A DNA stretch of 5,531 nucleotides, taken from JBFHRE01 sp041591895. GTDB taxonomy: Bacteria; Actinomycetota; Acidimicrobiia; Spongiisociales; ZC4RG35. Under the pieces are notes generated by a model. It did no database searches. It had not been told where the DNA came from and saw only the letters and a list, made by a program, of their open reading frames with translations. Location of the stretch: assembly GCA_041591895.1 (NCBI GenBank), contig JBFHRE010000153.1, positions 1-5,531 on the forward strand. The letters are read 5' to 3'. Shown piece by piece: positions 1 to 5,531 of the stretch (its first letter is position 1; each line of letters starts with the position of its first letter). The position numbers and the translations under genes were made by a program.

Positions 1-1109
1 AGCATCCGCAGATTTCCGACCCAGGCGAGGTCAACCGCCTCCGGTCCCTCCTTGTAGCGCCAGTGGGCGGCGATCCCGGTCTCGGCGAGTCGGTGCATCT
101 CCTCGGTACGGATCTGGATCTCGAGTGGCTTTCCGTCTGGCCCGATCACGGTGGTGTGAAGCGACTGGTACAGGTTGAACTTGGGCATCGCGATGTAATC
201 CTTGAACCGGCCCGACACCGGTATCCACTTGGCGTGGACCAGTCCCAGAGCCGAGTAGCACCCGGCCACGCTCTTGCAGATCACCCTGATCCCGATGAGA
301 TCGTGGATGTCCTCGAAGGGTCGCCCCGACTCCACCATCTTCCGGTAGATCGAATAGTGGTGTTTTGGTCGCCCCGACACATCCGCCTCCACCCCGGCGT
401 CGTCGAGCATCGCCGTCATCTCCGAGATCACCTTGTCGATGAACACGTCGCGTTCCGGCGCCCGCTCCGACAGTTTGGCCTCGATCTCGGCGAAGGGACC
501 CGGATACAGGATGCGGAAGCAGCGGTCCTCGAGTTCGTGCTTGACCTCCTGGACCCCGAGGCGGTGCGCCAGCGGCGTGTACACGTCCAGGGTCTCGGCG
601 GCCACTCGCTTCTGCTTCTCCACCCGGAGCGCGTCCACGGTTCGGATGTTGTGGAGCCGGTCGCAGAGCTTGATCAGCAGCACTCTCATGTCTTGAGCCA
701 TGGCCACGACCATCTTGCGGATCGTGGCGGCCTGGGCCGCCTCCCGGGTCGTGTACTGGATGCGGTCCAACTTGGTGAGACCGTCGATGAGGTGGGCGAT
801 CTCGCTCCCGAACTCATCGTTGATCTGCTCCAGCGTCACGGGAGTGTCCTCGACGGTGTCGTGGAGCAGAGCCGCGGCCAGGGTCGCCCCGTCCATCCCG
901 AAATGAGTCAGGATCTGGGTGACCGCCACCGGGTGGGTGATGTATTCCTCCCCCGACTTTCGGGTCTGACCGGCGTGGGCGTCCTTGGCCAGCTGGTAGG
1001 CCCGTCTCAGCAGGTCGGGATCGCCGGACGGGTGCTGGGCGAGGTACTCCTCCAGGATCGATTCGAACGCGCGATCCGGGTCGTGTTCAGTCGTAGCGGA
1101 GTACAGCAT
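1..1109 (-). CDS. relA: Bifunctional (p)ppGpp synthetase/hydrolase Rel (RelA/SpoT family), 3' end cut off by the window
   Basis: This is a long RelA/SpoT homologue, a cytosolic enzyme that makes (p)ppGpp from ATP and GTP/GDP and hydrolyses it during the stringent response. The window holds 369 complete codons. Residues ~35-190 form the HD hydrolase domain: R50 and H59 (TRKSGEEYITHP), H83-D84 with E87-D88 (LLHDTVEDT), and D150/N154 (KLCDRLHNIRT). Residues ~240-355 form the synthetase domain: GRPKHHYSIYRKM at 246-258, the D267/D270 region, RFKD at 301-304, Y314 in the YQSLHTT motif, and E330 in LEIQIRT. An RxKD motif rather than ExDD is the family mark of bifunctional Rel as opposed to synthetase-only RelA. 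The TGS, helical and ACT regions expected in a protein of about 750 residues lie beyond base 1. The ATG at 1109-1107 lies inside apt (23-base overlap). It was chosen because the frame has no ATG, GTG or TTG between there and the conserved HD domain, and AGGTG sits 7 bases upstream. Both active sites look intact. Confidence 0.95.
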   Translation of the reverse strand, partial: MLYSATTEHDPDRAFESILEEYLAQHPSGDPDLLRRAYQLAKDAHAGQTRKSGEEYITHPVAVTQILTHFGMDGATLAAALLHDTVEDTPVTLEQINDEFGSEIAHLIDGLTKLDRIQYTTREAAQAATIRKMVVAMAQDMRVLLIKLCDRLHNIRTVDALRVEKQKRVAAETLDVYTPLAHRLGVQEVKHELEDRCFRILYPGPFAEIEAKLSERAPERDVFIDKVISEMTAMLDDAGVEADVSGRPKHHYSIYRKMVESGRPFEDIHDLIGIRVICKSVAGCYSALGLVHAKWIPVSGRFKDYIAMPKFNLYQSLHTTVIGPDGKPLEIQIRTEEMHRLAETGIAAHWRYKEGPEAVDLAWVGNLRM

Positions 1110-1602
1110 GGAACGGCACCTGATCGATCCGGGCCGACCCGCCCAGGAAACCGAGCTCGATGAACACGCTGAAGCCCACGACGGTGGCGCCCAGGTCCTG
1201 AATGAGGCCGATGGCGGCGGACGCGGTTCCACCGGTGGCGATCACGTCGTCTACCACCAGGACTCTGTCGTCGGGGCCGGCGGCGTCGACGTGGATCTCG
1301 AGCGCATCGGTGCCGTACTCCAGCTCGTAGGAGCGGGACAGAGTCTGGTATGGGAGCTTGCCCGGCTTGCGAACCGGGACGAATCCGGCCTCGAGCCGCT
1401 CGGCGGCCGGGGCAGCGAGCACGAAGCCGCGCGCCTCGATGCCCGCCACCTTTGTTATGCACATGTCACGGAACGGATCCGTCAGGGCATGCATCAGGTG
1501 GATGAACGAAGCCCCGTCACCCAACACCGGCGTGATGTCGAAGAAGGTGATCCCGGGGTTGGGGTAGTCCGGGATTGAACGGATTCGAGACTGGAGATCC
1601 AC
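1087..1602 (-). CDS. apt: Adenine phosphoribosyltransferase
   Basis: Cytosolic purine-salvage enzyme that converts adenine and PRPP to AMP and pyrophosphate. The product is 171 residues, slightly shorter than the 183-residue E. coli enzyme. Family signatures run the whole length: IPDYPNPGITFFDITP at residues 10-25, KVAGIEARGFVLAAP at 51-65, GFVPVRKPGKLPYQT at 73-87, LEYGTDALEIH at 94-104, and the PRPP-binding loop VLVVDDVIATGGT at 114-126 with its two adjacent aspartates and the GGT turn. The start is GTG at 1602-1600. It is well supported because an in-frame TAG lies four codons upstream (1614-1612) and the N-terminus matches the family. The gap after the secF stop is 17 bases with only a weak Shine-Dalgarno (GTAGG, 8 bases upstream), so translation probably depends on secF. 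The 3' end overlaps rel by 23 bases, as expected for the actinobacterial apt-rel pair. Confidence 0.97.
   Translation of the reverse strand: MDLQSRIRSIPDYPNPGITFFDITPVLGDGASFIHLMHALTDPFRDMCITKVAGIEARGFVLAAPAAERLEAGFVPVRKPGKLPYQTLSRSYELEYGTDALEIHVDAAGPDDRVLVVDDVIATGGTASAAIGLIQDLGATVVGFSVFIELGFLGGSARIDQVPFHAVLRYD
1117..1121 (-). promoter_or_regulatory. Probable ribosome binding site of rel, inside apt
   Basis: The minus strand reads AGGTG here, 7 bases before the ATG at 1109. It lies within the last codons of apt. Together with the 23-base overlap it supports the upstream ATG as the rel start and suggests coupled translation. The motif is short, so this rests mainly on its spacing. Confidence 0.5.
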
Positions 1603-1619
1603 CCCGACAGCCTACCCGG

Positions 1620-2672
1620 TCAGCGGTTGCGTTTTCTGGGAGGCCGGGGTCGCGCTCCGCCCGACAACGGCATCGCGGCGGGGGCGCTGGCGCGCCGCCT
1701 GGACCGGTCGGTCACGGGGAGTCCTGCCGCCCGTCGTTCGATCCGGAGGCGGTGGTCGATCCACTCCTGGTCTTTCTCCTTCCACACCGCCAGCAGCGGT
1801 GCGGCGACGAAGATCGACGAATAGGTACCGGAGGCGATGCCCACGAACAACGCCAGTGCGAAGTCCCTCAGCGACGCGGCACCGAGCAGGATCGATCCGA
1901 CGAACAAGAGCGAGCCGACCGGGAGCAACGAGGTCAATGAAGTGTTGAGCGATCTCGCCAGTACCAGGTTCATGGACCGGTTGACGAGATCGGTGTAGGT
2001 CATCTCCCGGGTCAGTTCGGATTCGAGTTCCTCGACCTTGTCGAAGACGACCACTGTGTCGTACAGCGAATACCCGAGGATCGTGAGAAGGGCGACCACG
2101 GTGGCCGGGGTCACCTCGAAGCCGGTGATGGCGTAGACCCCGAGGGTGATGAAGAGGTCGTGGATGAGGGCGACCATGCCGGCCCCCGCCATCTTCCACT
2201 CGAGCCGGAATGAGATGAAGATCGCCGCCGCCAGGAGGAAGACCCCGAGCGCGATGACGGCCTGGCGGGCGACCAGGTTGCCGAAAGTCGGTCCGACGGA
2301 TTCCCGGGAGTTGTCGGCCGGGTCGGTCCCGGTGACCTCCGCGATAGCTTCGACGAGTCGCTGCTCGGTGTCCCCGTCCACCGGTGGGGTTTCGACCCGG
2401 ATGGCTTCGCCGTCATTGATCAGGAGGACTCTGGCACCTCCGGCACCGGCGGATGTGGCCGCTTGGCGGATCTCGCTCACCTCGGCACCCGCCGGATTGT
2501 CGGCCTGGATCGCGACCCCGCCTTCGAACTCGATTCCGAGATTCAACTGGCGGAATGCAAACGCGATTCCGGCGACTGTCAGAAAGATGGCCGAGATGGC
2601 GAACCAGCGCCGGCGCAAGCCGACGAAATCGATTGTCGTCTCCCCGCGTGAGATCCGCTGGTACAGGCTCAT
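1620..2672 (-). CDS. secF: Protein translocase subunit SecF
   Basis: Membrane subunit that works with SecD to drive late stages of Sec-dependent export using the proton-motive force. The product is 350 residues. TM1 is about 22-40, followed by the conserved LGIEFEGG (45-52) opening the small periplasmic-side domain, then ESVGPTFGNLVARQA (124-138) leading into TM2. Further membrane segments lie at about 138-155, 161-183, 187-211, 240-262 and 270-296. The SLYDTVVVFDKVEE motif (202-215) contains D205, and R240 lies in LARSLNTSLTSLLPV. By motif position these match D637 and R671 of Thermus SecDF, which are needed for proton coupling. The tail (~297-350) is cytoplasmic and very rich in Arg. The start ATG overlaps the secD stop as ATGA and has a strong AGAGGAG 5 bases upstream. 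The secF frame stays open far upstream of this ATG, but that part encodes an Arg/Gly-rich shadow of secD and is not included. Confidence 0.97.
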   Translation of the reverse strand: MSLYQRISRGETTIDFVGLRRRWFAISAIFLTVAGIAFAFRQLNLGIEFEGGVAIQADNPAGAEVSEIRQAATSAGAGGARVLLINDGEAIRVETPPVDGDTEQRLVEAIAEVTGTDPADNSRESVGPTFGNLVARQAVIALGVFLLAAAIFISFRLEWKMAGAGMVALIHDLFITLGVYAITGFEVTPATVVALLTILGYSLYDTVVVFDKVEELESELTREMTYTDLVNRSMNLVLARSLNTSLTSLLPVGSLLFVGSILLGAASLRDFALALFVGIASGTYSSIFVAAPLLAVWKEKDQEWIDHRLRIERRAAGLPVTDRSRRRASAPAAMPLSGGARPRPPRKRNR

Positions 2673-4240
2673 CGCCGCTCCTCTTTGGGGACTCCCGCCG
2701 CAGCGGCGATCGACATTGCGCCCTCTCCGCCCCCAAAGCGGGTGTGGGCCACGACCCATGCCGCCCTTCTGGTGAATGCCCTCGCGACGAAGATGTCGAG
2801 CAGGGTGGCGATCCCCAGCGAGAGTGCAAAGCCCTTGACCGGCCCGACCGCCAGGTAGAACAACAGGCCCGCCGCGAGCAGCGACACGAAGTCTGCGGTC
2901 AAGATCGTGCGGAAGGCGCTCTGGAACGCGTCCGTGACGGCCGACCGGACCCGCTTGCCGTTGCGGATCTCGTCCTTGATCCGCTCGAAGTAGACGATGT
3001 AGCTGTCCGCGGTGATGCCAACCGACACGATGATGCCGGTCACTCCGGCCAGGGTGAGCGTCAGTCCGATGCGCTCTCCGAGGAGGCTGAAGATGCCGAT
3101 CAGGAGGGATCCGAACACCGTGAGACCGAAGATGGCCACCACGCCGAGGGATCGGTAATAGATCACGAGCACCAGAGCCACCAGGGCCAGCCCTGCCAGA
3201 CCCGAGATCAGGCCGATTCGCAGCGAGTCGGCACCGAGGGTGGCGGAGACCTTGTTGACCTGGCTGCGCTCGAAGGCGACTGGAAGCGCTCCGTACCGGA
3301 GGACGACCCCGAGATCCTGTGCCTCCTGCTGGTTGTTTCCAACGGTGATCACGGCTCTCCCGCCGGTGATGCCCACCCCCGGGTCGACGTCCTCGTTGAC
3401 GGCGGGCGACGAGATCACCTCCCCGTCGAGAACGATCGCGATCTGGCGGCGGGGATCGCCGCTCGGCTCGCCGGCCGCCTTGCCGGTCAGGTCGGCGAAT
3501 GCCTGGCCACCGGCGGCGTCGAACTCGAGCTGAACCAGCCACTCCGCCCGGGTCGAGTCGTAGCCCGGGGCAGCGTCCTCGATGGTGTCTCCGAAGACCT
3601 GAGCCGGCCCGAGGTGGAGGATCACCGGGAACACCTGGCCAAACGTCGAGGTCAGGTACGGGAGGTAGGCCTCTTCGGTCGGGTCGTCGGTCAGCGTCAG
3701 ACCACTCTGCGGGTCGATGTTGTCCACGAGCTCCGGCGGAATCGCGACCTCGGTCGTCGTCGTGCTTGGCACGGTCGAGGAAGGAGCCACGGTGGTCGAG
3801 GAGGCGTCCGTGGTGGTCGCGGTGTCTGGCGTGGTGGTGGTGGTGGTCGTGGGGTCGACGTACGAGCTGCCCAGCGGTCCGATCAGCCCCGGCGTGACGC
3901 CGAGCACGGGGCGGAACGTCAAGAGGCCCGTTCGACCGATCGCCTCGAGAGCCCGTTCCTCGTCGGACACACCCGGTAGCTGGACGAGGACCGTGTTCGA
4001 CCCCGAGATCTGGATTTCCGGCTCCTGGACGCCGCCGATGTCCTCGATCCGGCGACGCATCTGCTCGACGGCCTGTTCGAGCACGTCCGCGTCGGTTCCA
4101 TCCGGTGCCGTGAGTAGCACCGACGTTCCCCCCTGGAGGTCGAGACCGAGTCGGGGTTCGTACCCGGTGACGGTGAGGGTGGCGAGCCCACCCCAGGCGA
4201 GCACGAACACGACGAAGAGGCCGATGAGTCTGCGGCGCAT
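2669..4240 (-). CDS. secD: Protein translocase subunit SecD
   Basis: Membrane subunit of the SecDF-YajC complex, an RND-like proton-driven partner of SecYEG that assists release of exported proteins on the outer face. The product is 523 residues. TM1 is at 5-23, followed by the signature LGLDLQGGTSVLL (31-43). The P1 extracytoplasmic domain spans about 45-330: its base includes VLEQAVEQMRRRIEDIGG (53-70) and VLVQLPGV (84-91), and DGEVISSPAVNEDV (272-285) is the conserved segment before the membrane region. TM2-TM6 lie at about 340-361, 364-386, 391-413, 444-466 and 470-490. TM4 carries GITADSYIVYFERIKDE (408-424), where D412 aligns by motif with proton-path D340 of Thermus SecDF. A Thr-rich spacer at 131-164 interrupts P1. 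The ATG shares one base with the yajC stop (TGATG) and has no recognisable Shine-Dalgarno, so it is probably translated by coupling to yajC. The end overlaps secF by 4 bases (ATGA). Confidence 0.98.
   Translation of the reverse strand: MRRRLIGLFVVFVLAWGGLATLTVTGYEPRLGLDLQGGTSVLLTAPDGTDADVLEQAVEQMRRRIEDIGGVQEPEIQISGSNTVLVQLPGVSDEERALEAIGRTGLLTFRPVLGVTPGLIGPLGSSYVDPTTTTTTTPDTATTTDASSTTVAPSSTVPSTTTTEVAIPPELVDNIDPQSGLTLTDDPTEEAYLPYLTSTFGQVFPVILHLGPAQVFGDTIEDAAPGYDSTRAEWLVQLEFDAAGGQAFADLTGKAAGEPSGDPRRQIAIVLDGEVISSPAVNEDVDPGVGITGGRAVITVGNNQQEAQDLGVVLRYGALPVAFERSQVNKVSATLGADSLRIGLISGLAGLALVALVLVIYYRSLGVVAIFGLTVFGSLLIGIFSLLGERIGLTLTLAGVTGIIVSVGITADSYIVYFERIKDEIRNGKRVRSAVTDAFQSAFRTILTADFVSLLAAGLLFYLAVGPVKGFALSLGIATLLDIFVARAFTRRAAWVVAHTRFGGGEGAMSIAAAAGVPKEERR
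2678..2684 (-). promoter_or_regulatory. Strong ribosome binding site of secF
   Basis: The minus strand reads AGAGGAG, 5 bases before the secF ATG and inside the last codons of secD. It is the best Shine-Dalgarno match in the window and fixes the secF start, which could otherwise be extended because its frame is open upstream. Confidence 0.8.
3749..3850 (-). repeat. Low-complexity Thr/Ser/Pro/Val-coding tract in secD with a short GGT/ACC microsatellite
   Basis: This stretch encodes SecD residues 131-164, almost entirely Thr, Ser, Pro, Val and Ala with a run of seven threonines. On the plus strand, 3831-3847 is a perfect GTG trinucleotide run (five copies plus two bases), which reads as consecutive ACC Thr codons. 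The remainder is imperfect: ACC, ACG, TCC and GTC codons mixed. It sits in the extracytoplasmic P1 region, between the base segment ending near LLTFRPVLG and the segment starting IPPELVDNIDP, so it is probably a flexible surface spacer. The reading frame is kept throughout. Confidence 0.85.
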
Positions 4241-4527
4241 CAGCTGGGCTCGGAGAGTTTGGTGGCGAGGGCCCGGCGGGCGAAGCGGATCTTGCCCGAC
4301 TCGACTTCGAGGACCACCGACGAGTCGTCGGAGCTGATCACTCGGCCCTGGATACCACCGATCGTCTGAACGCGGTCACCGACCTCGATCGACTCCTGGA
4401 ATCCTTGTTGCTTGCGCATGCGGCGTCGCTGCAGCACGTTCATCCCGACCAGGAAGAGGCCCATGATGAGGATGAACGGGAGGAGCGACGGCTGTTGTGC
4501 GTCTGTCTGTGCGAGAAGGTAGATCAT
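4240..4527 (-). CDS. yajC: Preprotein translocase subunit YajC
   Basis: Small single-pass membrane protein that associates with SecDF in the Sec holotranslocon; its exact role is not settled. The product is 95 residues, close to the family norm of about 85-110. A short N-terminal stretch (1-12) is followed by one hydrophobic helix (about 14-33, LLPFILIMGLFLVGMNVLQ), then the basic stop-transfer cluster RRRMRK (34-39). The conserved cytosolic domain follows: VGDRVQTIGGIQGRV (49-63) and VVLEVESGKIRFARRAL (71-87), the diagnostic YajC pattern. The ATG at 4527-4525 is the only candidate, since no ATG, GTG or TTG occurs in frame between the end of tgt and this point. Its ribosome site is weak (AAGAAAA at most). 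The gene follows tgt by 26 bases and its TGA stop shares a base with the secD ATG, a strong sign of one operon. Confidence 0.94.
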   Translation of the reverse strand: MIYLLAQTDAQQPSLLPFILIMGLFLVGMNVLQRRRMRKQQGFQESIEVGDRVQTIGGIQGRVISSDDSSVVLEVESGKIRFARRALATKLSEPS

Positions 4528-4553
4528 GAAGTTTTCTTGGAACCGCCGGGAGG

Positions 4554-5531
4554 TTAGCCGCTCGCGCCGGCCTGCATGCCGCGGCGCCGCGCTTTCACGT
4601 CATCCCGGAAGGAATCGAAGCGGCCTTCTGCGATCGCGACGCGGGTCTGGGCCATCAGATCGAGCGTGAACGTGAGGTTGTGCAGGCTGAGGAGCCTGAA
4701 CGCCGTCAGTTCATTGGTGGTCAGGAGATGACGAAGGTACGCCCGGGATACGGTTGCACAGGTGTGACAGCGACACGTTTCGTCGAGCGGTCGCGAGTCG
4801 GAGGAGTATTCGGCACGGCGGAGATTGAAGTCGCCGTCGAGCGTCAGGATCCGACCGTGACGGGCGAGTCGAGTCGGCCACACGCAATCGAACAGATCGC
4901 AGCCCCGGCCGACCGCGTCGAGCACACCCTCTGCATCGCCGAGCCCCATCACGTACCTCACCTTCGACGCCGGCAGCTCGGGCACGGTCGCCTCCAACGC
5001 CCGGTTCCGTTCGTCAGCCGCCTCCCCCACAGACAGACCGCCGATTCCGAACCCGGCGAAGCCCAGTGCAGCCGTTCCTCGGGCGGAGCGCCTCCGGAGC
5101 ACCGGATCCACCCCGCCCTGGACGATTCCGAACAGTGCCTGATCGGGTCGCGCATGCGCGGTCAGCGCACGCTCCGACCAGCGCAGCGTCTGCTCCACAG
5201 CGTCCGACACCACCTCCGCGGGTGCCGGCAGCCCCACCAGAACATCGAGCACCATGGCGACATCCGGCCCGAGGAGTTGCTGGACGCGCATCGACTCCTC
5301 GGGGCTGAGCAGGACCGAGGATCCGTCATACGTGGACCGGAATCGGGCTCCCTCTTCGTCGATCACGGGGTCGAGGGAAAAGATCTGATAGCCGCCGGAA
5401 TCGGTGAGGATCGGCCCGTTCCATCCCATGAAGGAGTGGAGCCCGCCCAGCTCGGCAACGAGTTCGGCCCCCGGCCGCAACATCAGGTGATAGGTGTTGG
5501 CAAGCACCATCTGGGCACCGACTGATTCGAG
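4554..5531 (-). CDS. tgt: Queuine tRNA-ribosyltransferase (tRNA-guanine transglycosylase), 5' end cut off by the window
   Basis: The enzyme exchanges guanine-34 in the anticodon of Asp, Asn, His and Tyr tRNAs for the queuosine precursor preQ1. The frame is open through the right edge (LESVGAQ before the first in-window Met at 5510-5508). That Met lies in the conserved MVLANTYHLMLRPG and is not the true start; about 50-60 residues are missing. Counting from it: TDSGGYQIFSL (36-46) has the catalytic-site Asp D37; D89 is the guanine-recognition Asp; GIVQGG (128-133) has Q131; GIGGLSVGE (155-163) contributes pocket residues; FDCVWPTR (207-214) has the expected nucleophile D208. The zinc site is C246, C248, C251 and H277. 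All of these match roles known from the Zymomonas enzyme. The loop after D89 reads VLVGLPA where well-studied enzymes have ECTPYPA. The TAA stop is 26 bases before yajC, the common tgt-yajC-secDF arrangement. Confidence 0.96.
   Translation of the reverse strand, partial: LESVGAQMVLANTYHLMLRPGAELVAELGGLHSFMGWNGPILTDSGGYQIFSLDPVIDEEGARFRSTYDGSSVLLSPEESMRVQQLLGPDVAMVLDVLVGLPAPAEVVSDAVEQTLRWSERALTAHARPDQALFGIVQGGVDPVLRRRSARGTAALGFAGFGIGGLSVGEAADERNRALEATVPELPASKVRYVMGLGDAEGVLDAVGRGCDLFDCVWPTRLARHGRILTLDGDFNLRRAEYSSDSRPLDETCRCHTCATVSRAYLRHLLTTNELTAFRLLSLHNLTFTLDLMAQTRVAIAEGRFDSFRDDVKARRRGMQAGASG

Noticed and set aside
63..1163. 366-codon open frame on the plus strand opposite rel
   Set aside because: The minus strand here encodes Rel with intact hydrolase and synthetase motifs. 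The plus-strand product has a shadow composition and crosses the apt/rel junction.
2673..3542. Upstream extension of the secF frame by about 290 codons through secD, suggesting a fused or longer protein
   Set aside because: The extra part is Arg/Gly/Pro-rich without membrane segments, while the overlapping secD frame is unmistakable. The secF ATG has a strong ribosome site and a normal family N-terminus, so the extension is a stop-free shadow.
2453..3979. 508-codon open frame on the plus strand opposite secD
   Set aside because: It lies antisense to a clearly real secD/secF, is rich in Arg, Asp, Gly, Glu and His in the way typical of GC-rich shadow frames, and shows no recognisable domain or membrane pattern.
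4528..4553. 26-base gap between tgt and yajC considered as a promoter site
   Set aside because: It is too short and GC-rich, with no -10 or -35-like pair; read-through from tgt is the simpler explanation.
4581..4590. Perfect GC palindrome GCGGCGCCGC near the end of tgt, considered as a terminator stem
   Set aside because: It lies inside the tgt coding sequence over Arg codons, has no loop or T-run, and the downstream gene is only about 50 bases away in a tight operon.
4680..5525. 281-codon open frame on the plus strand opposite tgt
   Set aside because: It is antisense to tgt, whose zinc and catalytic motifs are all present, and the product shows no recognised family.

Overview
This window is an ordinary, densely packed bacterial housekeeping segment. 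All six genes lie on the minus strand and read from the right end to the left: tgt (5' end missing), yajC, secD, secF, apt and relA/rel (3' end missing). No gap between genes exceeds 26 bases, so the set looks like one transcription unit whose promoter and terminator both lie outside the window. I found no RNA gene, mobile element, CRISPR array, phage remnant or terminator.

The DNA is clearly GC-rich. The order secD-secF-apt-rel is the arrangement known from high-GC Gram-positives; Mycobacterium tuberculosis has the same order, with one lipoprotein gene between secF and apt. SecD carries a long Thr/Ser/Pro spacer of a kind I associate with deep-branching Actinobacteria such as Acidimicrobiia. 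I infer an actinobacterium, possibly of that class. The phylum is fairly likely; the class is a guess.

Region by region: 5531-4554 encodes tRNA-guanine transglycosylase (queuosine tRNA modification). 4527-1620 encodes the YajC-SecD-SecF accessory complex of the Sec translocon, whose genes are joined by stop/start overlaps (TGATG for yajC/secD, ATGA for secD/secF). 1602-1087 encodes adenine phosphoribosyltransferase, starting at GTG. 1109-1 encodes a long-form RelA/SpoT (Rel) protein, whose start lies inside the 3' end of apt. The hydrolase and synthetase domains of Rel are in the window and its regulatory C-terminal half is not.

The cluster joins two common neighbourhoods: tgt-yajC-secDF, frequent across bacteria, and secDF-apt-rel, typical of actinobacteria. 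Functionally it combines protein export, purine salvage, (p)ppGpp signalling and tRNA modification. I see no previously undescribed system. The points worth a second look are modest: the SecD Thr-rich spacer, the apt/rel overlap, an atypical loop in the Tgt guanine pocket, and a strongly basic SecF tail.
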